DNA of 64,000 nucleotides, taken from positions 24,397-88,396 of the forward strand of contig CACISU010000004.1 of NCBI GenBank assembly GCA_902589345.1. The letters are read 5' to 3'. The DNA comes from an uncultured Pelagibacteraceae bacterium (lineage in GTDB: Bacteria; Pseudomonadota; Alphaproteobacteria; Pelagibacterales; Pelagibacteraceae). This document shows positions 54,068 to 62,415 of this stretch, piece after piece. Made by a program: the position numbers and the translations under genes. Within the stretch, counting starts at the first letter, position 1; every line of letters begins with the position of its first letter. The notes below the pieces were generated by a model. It was given only the letters and a program-made list of their open reading frames with translations, did not search any database and was not told where the DNA came from.

Positions 54068-54838
54068 ATGAAAAAACTTAAATTGTTTGCTCTTGCAACT
54101 GTAGCCCTAATGGGTCTATCAGGTGCAGCAAATGCAGAAACTGTCCTTTTAGCTACGGATGACTTTGTTGGGATTTCCTTTTGGGTAATTTCAATGGGAA
54201 TGTTAGCAGCTACAGCTTTTTTCTTTATGGAAAGAAGCTCTGTTGCAGCAGGCTGGAAAACGTCAGTAACAGTAGCGGGACTTGTAACTGGTATTGCATT
54301 CATTCACTACATGTATATGAGAGGTGTTTGGGTTCAAACTGGTGATTCTCCAACAGTATATAGATACATTGATTGGTTAATTACTGTTCCATTACAGATG
54401 ATAGAATTCTACTTAATTCTAGCAGCTGTTAGAAAAGTTGACGCAGGAATATTCTGGAGACTTTTAATTGGTTCATTGGTAATGCTAATTGGTGGATACT
54501 TAGGTGAAGCAGGTTATATAAATGCTACACTTGGTTTCATAATTGGTATCGCTGGATGGATTTACATCTTATATGAAATATTCTCAGGTGAAGCTGGTAA
54601 AGCAGCTGCTAAAAGTGGTAACAAAGCATTAGTTACAGCTTTCAGTGCTATGAGAATGATCGTAACAATTGGTTGGGCAATTTATCCATTAGGTTACATT
54701 TTTGGTTACCTAACAGGTGGAATAGATGCTAATTCACTTAACGTGATTTACAACTTAGCAGACTTTATTAACAAGATCGCTTTCGGTCTAGTTATTTGGG
54801 CTGCTGCGATGCAAAGTACATCAGCTAGATCTAGATAA
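54068..54838 (+). CDS. Proteorhodopsin, light-driven proton pump, blue-tuned
   Basis: 256 aa with a cleavable signal peptide (residues 1-23, after ANA) and seven transmembrane helices. Retinal binds Lys236 (DFINKIAFG). The primary proton acceptor is Asp102 and the donor Glu113 in RYIDWLITVPLQMIEFYL. His80 (FIHYMYMRGVW) is the partner of the acceptor. These are Asp97, Glu108, His75 and Lys231 in the reference green proteorhodopsin. The spectral-tuning position 105 is Gln110 here, predicting blue absorption. DxxxE-type helix C indicates an outward proton pump. Codon use is cleaner (GGT, GCT) than in its neighbours, fitting high expression. Confidence 0.98.
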   Translation: MKKLKLFALATVALMGLSGAANAETVLLATDDFVGISFWVISMGMLAATAFFFMERSSVAAGWKTSVTVAGLVTGIAFIHYMYMRGVWVQTGDSPTVYRYIDWLITVPLQMIEFYLILAAVRKVDAGIFWRLLIGSLVMLIGGYLGEAGYINATLGFIIGIAGWIYILYEIFSGEAGKAAAKSGNKALVTAFSAMRMIVTIGWAIYPLGYIFGYLTGGIDANSLNVIYNLADFINKIAFGLVIWAAAMQSTSARSR

Positions 54839-54852
54839 TTTTAGCTAATTTA

Positions 54853-54890
54853 AAATAGGGCGAGTTTAATTACTTGCCCTATTTTTTTTT
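54853..54890 (+). terminator. Strong intrinsic terminator after proteorhodopsin
   Basis: A 12-bp stem runs AAATAGGGCGAG (54853-54864) against CTTGCCCTATTT (54873-54884) around an 8-nt loop, with a T-run to 54890. It is the strongest hairpin terminator in the window and should separate most proteorhodopsin transcripts from the ferredoxin-FNR genes. Confidence 0.9.
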
Positions 54891-54902
54891 GTGACTATAT
54901 AA

Positions 54903-55228
<326 letters not shown>

Positions 55229-55229
<1 letters not shown>

Positions 55230-56245
55230 TGATAACTACAGATGTATTAATCATAGGTGCAGGACCCACAGGTTTATTTGCAGCGCACCAAATAAATTTA
55301 ATTGGTTTAAAATGTGAAATTGTTGACAATCTAGATAAAATCGGTGGTCAATGTATTGAATTGTATCCCGATAAACCAATTTATGATATTCCAGCAATCC
55401 CTGAATGTACCGGTGAAGAATTGACGAAAAATTTAATCAATCAACTCAAGCCTTTTAATATAAAATTTCATCTTAGTGAAAGAGTAGAGGAACTAAAAAA
55501 AAACAATGGAAATTGGGAAGTAACAACTAACAGAGGAACAAAATTTCTTACTCCAAATATAATAATAGCTGGAGGAGTTGGTGCATTTGAGCCAAGAAAA
55601 TTTTCTTTAAAAGAATGTGAAAAATTTGAAAATAAATCAATCTTTTACTCTGTAAAAGACAAGTCTATATTTAAGGGAAAAACGATATCAATATTTGGAG
55701 GAGGAGACAGTGCACTAGATTGGGCAATAGAGTTAGCAAATAACTCAAGTATAAACCTAATACATAGAAGAGATGAATTTAGAGCTGCACAATCAAGTGT
55801 AGAAAAAGTTAAAGAGTTAGCAAAACAGGGAAAAATTAAACTGTTAACAAAATATCAACTAAAAAATGCTGTCGGATCAGAAAGATTGGAAAGTATAGAT
55901 ATTATGCATGATGATAAAAGTATACAAAATCTAAAATCTGATTATGTACTAGGTTTTTTTGGATTAATAATGCAGCTTGGTCCAATAGCTAATTGGGGAT
56001 TAAATTTAAATAAAAAAACAATTAAAGTTGATACGGAAAAATTTGAAACAAATCAAAAGGGGATCTATGCAATTGGAGATATATGTAGTTATCCAGGAAA
56101 ATTAAAATTAATTTTATCAGGATTTCATGAAGGTGCGCTTGCTGCCAGAGCATGTTTTAGATTAGCTAGACCAAATGAAAAATATAGATTTGAATTTACA
56201 ACCACATCGTCAAATTTAAAAAGTAGACTAGGCGTAAAAGAGTGA
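55229..56245 (+). CDS. Ferredoxin--NADP reductase, thioredoxin-reductase-like type
   Basis: 338 aa two-dinucleotide-domain flavoprotein. The FAD loop is LIIGAGPTGLFAA (7-19), the NADPH loop SIFGGGDSALDWA near 155-167, and the second FAD motif IYAIGDICSYPGKLKL near 275. The segment YPDKPIYDIPAIPECTGEEL near 46 is characteristic of the YumC-type FNR. The redox CxxC of TrxB is absent, which supports FNR over thioredoxin reductase. It very likely reduces the ferredoxin encoded just upstream, or the reverse when light energy drives NADPH formation. Confidence 0.93.
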
Positions 56246-56871
56246 TCGAATTATTTTCTGCTGATACTCCAAATGGGAAAAAAATAGGTATCATGCTGGA
56301 AGAAATTGGATTTAAGTATAAGGTTATAAAAGTTGACCTAGGTAAAGGAGAACAATTTGAACCGAAGTTTAGAAAGATAAGTCCGTTTAGTAAAATTCCT
56401 GTAATTGTGGATCATGAAAATAACAAAGAGGCTATTTTTGAATCTGGAGCCATTCTTATGTATCTAGGTGACAGGAGTAATAAATTTTATGATAAGGATA
56501 ATAGAATTAAAATCAATCAGTGGTTAATGGCACAAATGGGATATGTAGGTCCTATCATTGGACAACATCATCAATTTCATCATTACAATCCAGGAAAAAG
56601 TAAATTTGGAGAAGATAGATATTTCAAAATAACAAAGTCAATATATGCTGATTTGGATGAAAGACTTTCTCAATCAAAATATTTGGCTGGAGATAAGTAT
56701 TCCATAGCAGATATTGCAACCTGGCCATGGATAGCGAGACATGAGTGGCATGATATAGGGTTGAAAAATTTTCAAAATTTAAGTGAATGGTATTCAGATA
56801 TTGCCAAAAGAGAAGCTGTAATAAAAGGATATAATTTTATGCAGAATGGAGAATCTATTCCTTTGCCTTAG
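56242..56871 (+). CDS. Glutathione S-transferase (Nu-class/YfcG-like)
   Basis: 209 aa. The N-terminal thioredoxin-like domain has SADTPNGKKIGIMLEEIG and the cis-Pro/ESGAILMYLG glutathione site near 66-76. The helical C-terminal domain has WLMAQMGYVGPIIGQHHQF and the N-cap YSIADIATWPW. Family members related to E. coli YfcG act as disulfide oxidoreductases. The start is GTG, overlapping the FNR stop by 4 nt (GTGA), so it belongs to the ferredoxin-FNR operon. Its end overlaps the convergent dksA by 4 nt. Confidence 0.9.
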   Translation: MIELFSADTPNGKKIGIMLEEIGFKYKVIKVDLGKGEQFEPKFRKISPFSKIPVIVDHENNKEAIFESGAILMYLGDRSNKFYDKDNRIKINQWLMAQMGYVGPIIGQHHQFHHYNPGKSKFGEDRYFKITKSIYADLDERLSQSKYLAGDKYSIADIATWPWIARHEWHDIGLKNFQNLSEWYSDIAKREAVIKGYNFMQNGESIPLP

Positions 56872-57284
56872 TCATCGGCATATACTTTTTCATTTTTTTC
56901 GTGTTTTTCTTGTGCAGCTATACATAAAGTTGCAACTGGTCTAGCCATTAATCTTTTTAGACCAATTGGCTCTCCAGTTTCTTCACAAAATCCATAAGTT
57001 CCATCATTTATTTTTTTTAAAGCAGAGTCTATTTTTGATATTAATTTAATTTGTCTATTTATCGCTCTAAGTTCTACATTTTTTTCCGTATATGAACTTG
57101 CCTGGTCAACAATATCTGCCGAGGTACTATTATCATCCAATGAACTGTTAAATAATGCATCATTGCTACTTCTTTTCAAATCATTTTTCCAATCGAGAAG
57201 TTTTTTTTTAAAGAAAGCTAGATGTTTGGCACACATGTATTTTTCTTTATCTTTTGGAATATATGTTTTTGAGATTTTGACCAT
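56868..57284 (-). CDS. dksA: DksA-type RNA polymerase-binding transcription factor
   Basis: 138 aa. DksA enters the RNA polymerase secondary channel and with ppGpp controls rRNA and amino-acid promoters. The coiled-coil tip D-x-x-D-x-A is present as Asp57, Asp60 and Ala62. The zinc finger keeps only two of four Cys: Cys100-x2-Thr103 and Cys121-x2-Ala124. Such loss is common in alphaproteobacterial DksA-like proteins. Residues RLMARPVATLC match the family well. It is the main candidate in this window for growth-rate control. Confidence 0.92.
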   Translation of the reverse strand: MVKISKTYIPKDKEKYMCAKHLAFFKKKLLDWKNDLKRSSNDALFNSSLDDNSTSADIVDQASSYTEKNVELRAINRQIKLISKIDSALKKINDGTYGFCEETGEPIGLKRLMARPVATLCIAAQEKHEKNEKVYADD

Positions 57285-57362
57285 TGTCTAATTTTAATCG
57301 TGGTGAATATATTCATGAATTAATGGGTGTCAAGAAAGCATTAATTGTATAAATTGAGTAAA

Positions 57363-58661
57363 ATGGCCTTAAATAAAAAGAATATATTAAATTTATTTTA
57401 TATATTTCTTTCTACTCACTTATTTTTATGGATATTGATTCCATCTTTAACAAATAATAATTTACCTCTCGATACAATAGAAGCGCTTGCCTGGGGAAGT
57501 AATTTAGATTGGGGTTTTAATAAACATCCACCAATGAGTGCATTTTTTGTAGAAGTTTTTTTTAAGATATTTGGAGCTCAAGATTGGGCGTACTATTTTT
57601 TAAGTCAAATTTGTATAATAATTTCATTTATTGCTGTTTTTAAATTAGCAGAAGACTTTTTTGAAAATAATATATTTAGTTTATTTTCTGTTTTGTTACT
57701 AGAAGGTATTTACTTTTATAATTTCACCACACCAGAGTTTAATGTAAATGTTTGTTTAATGCCCTTTTGGGCTTTAACAGTTTTGTATCTATGGAGAGGT
57801 ATTAAAAATGATAAAATTACAGACTGGTTATTATTTGGTTTATTTGCTGGATTTGGATTTTTATCAAAATATTTATTTATATATTTGGGATTAGCTGTAG
57901 ATATTTTTTTGATCTACATACTTTATAAGAAGAAAATCAATTTTAAATGCATAATATCTTTGATACCTTTTTTGATTGTTTTACTGCCACATTTAATTTG
58001 GTTAACTGAAAATGATTATGTCACAATTACATATGGACTACATAGAACTGGCACAGAGGATCCAAGTTTATTAAATCATATCAAACATCCCTTAATATTT
58101 TTGATAAAGCAAATAGGAATACTTATACCTTTCATTTTAATGTTTTTATTTTTAACTAATAACTTAAGATCAAATTTAGAGTTTCGTGATGATAAATTAG
58201 TATTTTTAATTTCAATTACCGCTTTTCCAATATTATTAGTTTTTTTAACTTCTATTTTTATGGGTGTAAAAATTAGAACAATGTGGATGTCACCATTTTA
58301 TTTATTTTTTGGAGTTTTGGTAATTTATATTTTTCAATCTCAAATTGATTTAAATAAGTTAAGAGGATTTACTATAACATTTATTATTTTGTTTATTTTG
58401 TCCCCATTTGCTTATGCGCTTGTATCAATTGTTAAAAAAGATAAGAGAACTGATTATCAGGGAAAGTTAATTGCTGAAAAGGTTCAAAAAGTGTGGGATA
58501 AAAAATATAATACTGAAATAAAATTAGTTTATGGAGATGAATGGATAGCAGGTAATTTATCATACCATTTAAAATCAAGACCAAAATGGAATGGAGGAGT
58601 TAAATGTTGTGTAATTTCAGATGGTACAAATAACGTGGAGTATATGGAGATGGTTAAATGA
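57363..58661 (+). CDS. GT39/ArnT-type polyprenyl-phosphate-sugar glycosyltransferase
   Basis: About 432 aa inner-membrane GT-C enzyme with roughly ten or more helices. The first loop holds the catalytic Asp/Glu region DTIEALAWGSNLDWGFNKHPP (in two parts), followed by helices and a short soluble C-terminus with YGDEWIAGNLSYHL. Relatives move a sugar from undecaprenyl-phosphate-sugar to lipid A or protein. I chose ATG at 57363; TTG at 57345 or 57354 would add 6 or 3 residues. The stop overlaps the ATG of a 41-aa peptide gene (ATGA), and a GT2 gene follows, so donor synthesis and use are probably linked. Confidence 0.85.
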   Translation: MALNKKNILNLFYIFLSTHLFLWILIPSLTNNNLPLDTIEALAWGSNLDWGFNKHPPMSAFFVEVFFKIFGAQDWAYYFLSQICIIISFIAVFKLAEDFFENNIFSLFSVLLLEGIYFYNFTTPEFNVNVCLMPFWALTVLYLWRGIKNDKITDWLLFGLFAGFGFLSKYLFIYLGLAVDIFLIYILYKKKINFKCIISLIPFLIVLLPHLIWLTENDYVTITYGLHRTGTEDPSLLNHIKHPLIFLIKQIGILIPFILMFLFLTNNLRSNLEFRDDKLVFLISITAFPILLVFLTSIFMGVKIRTMWMSPFYLFFGVLVIYIFQSQIDLNKLRGFTITFIILFILSPFAYALVSIVKKDKRTDYQGKLIAEKVQKVWDKKYNTEIKLVYGDEWIAGNLSYHLKSRPKWNGGVKCCVISDGTNNVEYMEMVK

Positions 58662-58783
58662 ACTTTCAAATTAATGAAAAATGGAAGAAGATAATATTTT
58701 TTGCAATCATAGTTATTGCAATTGAATTATCTGGTTATGGAATTTTTGCATCATTATTTAGGCTTTTAAATTCAGCGAGTTAA
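58658..58783 (+). CDS. 41-aa single-pass membrane peptide between two glycosyltransferases
   Basis: ATG at 58658 overlaps the GT39 stop by 4 nt, and its TAA overlaps the GT2 ATG by 1 nt. The peptide (MNFQINEKWKK, then IIFFAIIVIAIELSGYG and IFASLFRLLNSAS) has a basic N-terminus and one hydrophobic helix at about residues 12-34. Coupling on both sides with conserved-style overlaps strongly suggests a real gene. It could be a subunit or stabiliser of one of the membrane glycosyltransferases. I know no named family for it. Confidence 0.75.
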   Translation: MNFQINEKWKKIIFFAIIVIAIELSGYGIFASLFRLLNSAS

Positions 58784-59652
58784 TGAATATTAAAATTCTA
58801 ATACCTGTTTTTAATGACTGGGAGTCTCTAAATAAGCTTTTGGAAGAAATTAATTTTCTTTTAGAGGGATCTGAACATAATTTTTCGGTTTTGATTGTTA
58901 ACGATGCTTCCACACAAGATAGAATAGATGTCCCATTAAGTTTGGATAGCTTACAATCTGTCAAATTAATAAACATGAAAGAGAACAGAGGTCATGCAAG
59001 GTGCAACGCAACTGGCTTAAAATATATTTTAGAGAATGAAGAGTTTGACTATATAATTCCAATGGATGGAGATGGAGAAGATAGACCAGATGAAATAAAA
59101 CAATTTATAGATAATTTAAATTATCATCCAAATAAAGTGATTGTTGGTGAAAGAATAAAGAGATCAGAAGGTATATTTTTTAGAATTTGTTATTTAGTTC
59201 ATAAAATAATTACATTTGTTTTTACTGGACAATCAATTAAGTTTGGCAATTATACTTTTCTTCCAAAATTAACAGTTGAAAAAATGGTAGATGAAAAAGC
59301 TACATGGAGTAGTTTTTCAGGATCATTAGCAAAAACAGAGAAAGATAGAGCAACCGTTCCATCAATAAGGGGATCAAGATATTTTGGACCAACCAAAATG
59401 AATTTTAAAAGCCTAGTTATTCATTCTTTATCAATAATTGGGGTATTTAAAATTTCTTTAATCTTAAGATCAATATTATTTTCTTTAGTTTATTTTTTTT
59501 TAATTTCTGAAAACATTTCAATTATAACAATGCTACCTATAGTTTTAGTAATTATTCTTGTTGTTTTAACTTTATTAATTTCCAAAAGAGAAAATATGGA
59601 AGAGTTCAAAAATTCTCTTTCGAACATTGGCAATATTATAAATATTAAATAA
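58783..59652 (+). CDS. GT2 glycosyltransferase, dolichol/polyprenyl-phosphate-mannose-synthase-like
   Basis: 289 aa. The GT-A domain has LIPVFNDWESL near residue 5, IVNDAST near 38 and the DxD-like MDGDGEDRPDEI near 94. Two C-terminal hydrophobic helices (about 210-235 and 240-263) would anchor it, as in ArnC, DPMS and GtrB relatives that load a sugar on undecaprenyl phosphate. With the upstream GT39 enzyme it could form a donor-then-transfer pathway. The nuclease gene follows directly after the stop. Confidence 0.87.
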   Translation: MNIKILIPVFNDWESLNKLLEEINFLLEGSEHNFSVLIVNDASTQDRIDVPLSLDSLQSVKLINMKENRGHARCNATGLKYILENEEFDYIIPMDGDGEDRPDEIKQFIDNLNYHPNKVIVGERIKRSEGIFFRICYLVHKIITFVFTGQSIKFGNYTFLPKLTVEKMVDEKATWSSFSGSLAKTEKDRATVPSIRGSRYFGPTKMNFKSLVIHSLSIIGVFKISLILRSILFSLVYFFLISENISIITMLPIVLVIILVVLTLLISKRENMEEFKNSLSNIGNIINIK

Positions 59653-60102
59653 ATGAAAAAATTTTTAATAATAATAGTAAGTTTGTTGTGTTGTAATATT
59701 TCTTTAGCAAATAATCTCAAAATTGTTGATGGAGATACAATTGTTTTAAATGGTGAAAAAATACGCTTTTCAGGTATAGATACTCCCGAGCTAAAACAGA
59801 CTTGCTTACACAATAACGAAATAGTAGATTGTGGAATGTCAGCTAAAATTCTATTAATTAAAAAAATAGGCAATAAAACTCCTGAATGTATAAGCGAAGG
59901 TAAAGATGTGTATAATAGAACTTTAGCAGAATGCTTTATAAATGGAAAAAGTTTATCAAAATTTTTAGTCCGAAGTGGTTATGCTTTTGCCTATAGAAAA
60001 TATTCAAAGAAATTTATTGATGATGAAGATTTTGCAAAAGCAAATAAAAATGGAATGTGGGCAATGAAATTTAAATATCCATGGGATTTTAGGAGTAGAT
60101 AA
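59653..60102 (+). CDS. Secreted thermonuclease (SNase-like)
   Basis: 149 aa. A signal peptide (KKFLIIIVSLLCCNISLA, cleavage after SLA near residue 19) directs it to the periplasm. The staphylococcal nuclease site is visible: Asp28 (VDGDTI), Arg38 and Asp43/Glu46 (RFSGIDTPEL), and a second Arg near 89 (VYNRTLAECF). These match Asp21, Arg35, Asp40, Glu43 and Arg87 of SNase. It would digest extracellular or periplasmic DNA/RNA in a calcium-dependent manner. It is directly after GT2 and overlaps the next gene by 1 nt. Confidence 0.92.
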   Translation: MKKFLIIIVSLLCCNISLANNLKIVDGDTIVLNGEKIRFSGIDTPELKQTCLHNNEIVDCGMSAKILLIKKIGNKTPECISEGKDVYNRTLAECFINGKSLSKFLVRSGYAFAYRKYSKKFIDDEDFAKANKNGMWAMKFKYPWDFRSR

Positions 60103-60554
60103 TGAGAAATTTAAAAATTTCTTCTAAAATAGCATTTATTATCTCTGCCCTAGCTACAATCACATTGTCAATTTTTTTTATTTATAAAGGATTTATAGCC
60201 TACGTTATCCAGAAAGAACTTTATGGAGGTGGCATAGATTCTTTGGTTGCATCAAGATGGGGCTTAGCAGGAATGCTAATCTTTTTAACTTTTTTATTTT
60301 TATTTTTTATAAGAATTAAAGATTTAAAAAGTCAAAAAACTATTCTCACAGGCATTTTTATTGGTTGGATTAGTATTTGTATTGTTTTAATAATTGTTAC
60401 ACCCAACTCTTACTATTTTATTGCTTTAACGGGCATAGCTTCATTAATAAACCTCATTTCTTCAAGGGGACTAGTTAAAAAAATACATGACGAAAAGCAC
60501 CAGTTAACTGAAAAAGAAATTTATTTATTACAACAATTAGCAAAAAAAAAATAA
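60102..60554 (+). CDS. Small polytopic membrane protein, unknown function
   Basis: 150 aa, not recognised. Hydrophobic segments lie at about residues 8-30, 48-67, 80-98 and 104-122, giving four likely helices with a charged C-terminal tail (KKIHDEKHQLTEKEIYLLQQLAKKK) that may be a cytoplasmic helix. Its ATG overlaps the nuclease stop (TAATG), so it is the last gene of the GT39-GT2-nuclease run. No catalytic motif was found. It ends 7 bp before the convergent umuC stop. Confidence 0.7.
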   Translation: MRNLKISSKIAFIISALATITLSIFFIYKGFIAYVIQKELYGGGIDSLVASRWGLAGMLIFLTFLFLFFIRIKDLKSQKTILTGIFIGWISICIVLIIVTPNSYYFIALTGIASLINLISSRGLVKKIHDEKHQLTEKEIYLLQQLAKKK

Positions 60555-60561
60555 TTTAATT

Positions 60562-61842
60562 TTAAATCGTTTTTATCGTTGGTAGAGAATGAAAATCAGC
60601 TGTATCTATTTTCGAAGAATATTCTCTTTTTAAATTATATTTTTTATGAACCCCGGCACTCGCAAGGCTTAAAGTTGATCTACCGTATCTATAATTGGTA
60701 TCATCTATAGATTTCATTAAATTATTTATTTTTTCATCTTTTTCTGAAGAGAATAGATTTTTACTATTTGTTGAGTCAGACAAATGGGATAACATTACCC
60801 CTGCTTTTTGATATCTATAACCATTTTTAAAAATAACCTTTAATCCACAAATAACCGCTTTAACTATTTCAATACTATTATTTGTAGAAATTGGAAGATC
60901 TATTGTTTTTGAATTCGAGTAGTACCCAAATCTATTTTGGAAAGGACTTGTTCTAATAAAAATAGTTATTGTTTTTGTAGCCAAGGATTCTGATCTAATC
61001 TTTTCTGAAGCATTTAGAGCATAACCTACAACCGCTTCTTTTAATTCTTGAAAACTTTCCACTCTTTTTCCAAACGATCGTGATACAACACAACTTTTTC
61101 TTTTTGAGCTTGTTGTTTCTAAATCAATACATGAAATACCTCTTAATTCCATGGCAGTTCTAGAACTTAGGACATTTGAACTTTTTTTAACCCATGTATT
61201 AGATTTGTTTTTTAATTGCTTAGCATTATAAATCCCGTTTTTATGATAAAATTTTGTAAGTTGTCTACCTACACCCCAAACATCGTTAATTTCTACTTTT
61301 TCTAATATTGGATCAATATTTTGAATTCCTATTAAACTAACAACACCAGACTGTTTTTTTTTAGCAATATGATTTGCTACTTTACTTAAAGTTTTTGTTT
61401 TAGCGATACCTATACTAGTTGGGATGCCAGTCCATTGCAAGACGGTTGTCCTAATTTCTTTGCCTACTTCTTCAATTTCATCATCAGAAAAATTCGATAA
61501 ATCTAAAAATGCTTCATCGATAGAATAAACTTCTATACCAGAATTAAAACGTTTGAGTGTTCTCATCACTCTTCTCGACATATCGCCATATAAAGAATAG
61601 TTTGATGAAAAAACTTGAACGTTATTTTTAACAATTATATCTTTCTCTTTAAAATAAGGTTCTCCCATTTTAATACCCAAAGCTTTTGCTTCAGTAGACC
61701 TAGAAATAATACAGCCATCGTTATTGGATAAAACTACAACAGGTTTTTTTCTTATTTTAGGATTGAACAATCTTTCACAGGAAACGTAGAAAGAATTACA
61801 ATCAACTAGTGCTATTTTTTTAGTATACTGAGTGAATGACAT
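60562..61842 (-). CDS. umuC: Error-prone DNA polymerase V catalytic subunit UmuC
   Basis: 426 aa Y-family polymerase. The active site acids are in ALVDCNSFYVSCERLF near residue 12 and YSIDEAFLDLS near 106. The palm/thumb IGIAKTKTLSKVANHIAKK and the little-finger domain follow, and the length matches E. coli UmuC. It carries out lesion bypass with two processed UmuD'. Its ATG is 23 nt inside the umuD end, so the genes are one operon under the LexA box at 62220. Confidence 0.96.
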   Translation of the reverse strand: MSFTQYTKKIALVDCNSFYVSCERLFNPKIRKKPVVVLSNNDGCIISRSTEAKALGIKMGEPYFKEKDIIVKNNVQVFSSNYSLYGDMSRRVMRTLKRFNSGIEVYSIDEAFLDLSNFSDDEIEEVGKEIRTTVLQWTGIPTSIGIAKTKTLSKVANHIAKKKQSGVVSLIGIQNIDPILEKVEINDVWGVGRQLTKFYHKNGIYNAKQLKNKSNTWVKKSSNVLSSRTAMELRGISCIDLETTSSKRKSCVVSRSFGKRVESFQELKEAVVGYALNASEKIRSESLATKTITIFIRTSPFQNRFGYYSNSKTIDLPISTNNSIEIVKAVICGLKVIFKNGYRYQKAGVMLSHLSDSTNSKNLFSSEKDEKINNLMKSIDDTNYRYGRSTLSLASAGVHKKYNLKREYSSKIDTADFHSLPTIKTI

Positions 61843-62215
61843 AAGTTACAATTCCCCAAATAAAAATATCCTCTTCTTCATTAATTAAAATTTTATCTTC
61901 AATTCTTTTTGAACCTGATGTTAAAAATTGCCTACCATTTTCTTGAACAAAAGTTTTGACAACGAGTTCATCATGAACGTTTGCAATGACTATTGAAAAA
62001 TTTTTTGGTTTTAAGCTTTTATCAACAACCAATATATCTCCATCATAAATACCAACATCAATCATTGATTTGCCTTGAACTCGGATTACAAATGTAGCTG
62101 GAACATTTTTTATTAAATGTACATTTAGATCTATATCTTCTTCAATATAGTCTGTGGCAGGAGAAGGAAATCCAGCTCCAGCTTTATGTAAGTAATATGG
62201 TACTGTTAGTTTCAT
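61820..62215 (-). CDS. umuD: UmuD, self-cleaving subunit of DNA polymerase V
   Basis: 131 aa S24 protease. RecA-stimulated self-cleavage would occur at Ala14-Gly15 (AG-FPSPATDY). The catalytic dyad is Ser50 (GKSMID) and Lys87 (VVKTF). Numbering is ten below E. coli UmuD throughout, so its N-terminal arm is shorter. I chose ATG at 62215. A longer in-frame form from 62266 would run through the promoter and the LexA box (62220-62234), which makes it unlikely. Confidence 0.94.
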   Translation of the reverse strand: MKLTVPYYLHKAGAGFPSPATDYIEEDIDLNVHLIKNVPATFVIRVQGKSMIDVGIYDGDILVVDKSLKPKNFSIVIANVHDELVVKTFVQENGRQFLTSGSKRIEDKILINEEEDIFIWGIVTYVIHSVY

Positions 62216-62219
62216 AAAT

Positions 62220-62234
62220 GTTCTTATTTTGTTC
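62220..62234 (-). promoter_or_regulatory. LexA (SOS) box of umuDC, alphaproteobacterial type
   Basis: GTTC-N7-GTTC on the plus strand (GTTC 62220-62223 and 62231-62234) is the LexA recognition form of alphaproteobacteria. It covers the predicted start site of umuD, ending 5 bp before the ATG, so LexA binding should block transcription. Confidence 0.85.
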
Positions 62235-62237
62235 TCA

Positions 62238-62266
62238 TTAATATAGCAGATATTCAATAGTGTCAA
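62238..62266 (-). promoter_or_regulatory. umuDC promoter
   Basis: On the minus strand, consensus TTGACA (62266-62261) is followed 17 bp later by TATTAA (62243-62238), or 15 bp later by TATATT. The start site would fall within the LexA box near 62231, giving a leader of about 16 nt. Confidence 0.7.
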
Positions 62267-62288
62267 CCAGGTTGTATTTTGAGTCTAG

Positions 62289-62310
62289 AAGTGAATCAAA
62301 AGTGAATCAA
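62289..62310. repeat. 11-bp tandem direct repeat
   Basis: AAGTGAATCAA occurs twice in direct succession (62289-62299 and 62300-62310), upstream of both umuD and the first GFA gene. One helical turn of phase suggests a possible binding site, but nothing known matches it. Confidence 0.7.
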
Positions 62311-62360
62311 AACGAGAACACTTAAACCACATTTTGTAGCCTTGTGGATAACTTTAACCA

Positions 62361-62408
62361 AAGGTAGTTTGGACATAATATAATAAGGTAGTTTGGACAT
62401 AATATAAT
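62361..62408. repeat. 24-bp perfect tandem duplication containing TATAAT
   Basis: A 24-bp unit beginning AAGGTAGTTTGGACATAATA is repeated without change at 62361-62384 and 62385-62408. Each copy ends with TATAAT, a consensus -10, at 62379-62384 and 62403-62408. The second copy ends 7 bp before the ATG of the first GFA gene, so it may double that gene's promoter. Confidence 0.9.
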
Positions 62409-62415
62409 TAAAGAT

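Noticed and set aside
62216..62266. Longer umuD start at 62266
   Set aside because: It would translate through the -10 and the LexA box; the 62215 start matches UmuD family length and the regulatory layout.
62361..62408. 24-bp duplication as a CRISPR array
   Set aside because: Only two units, no spacers between them and no cas genes nearby.
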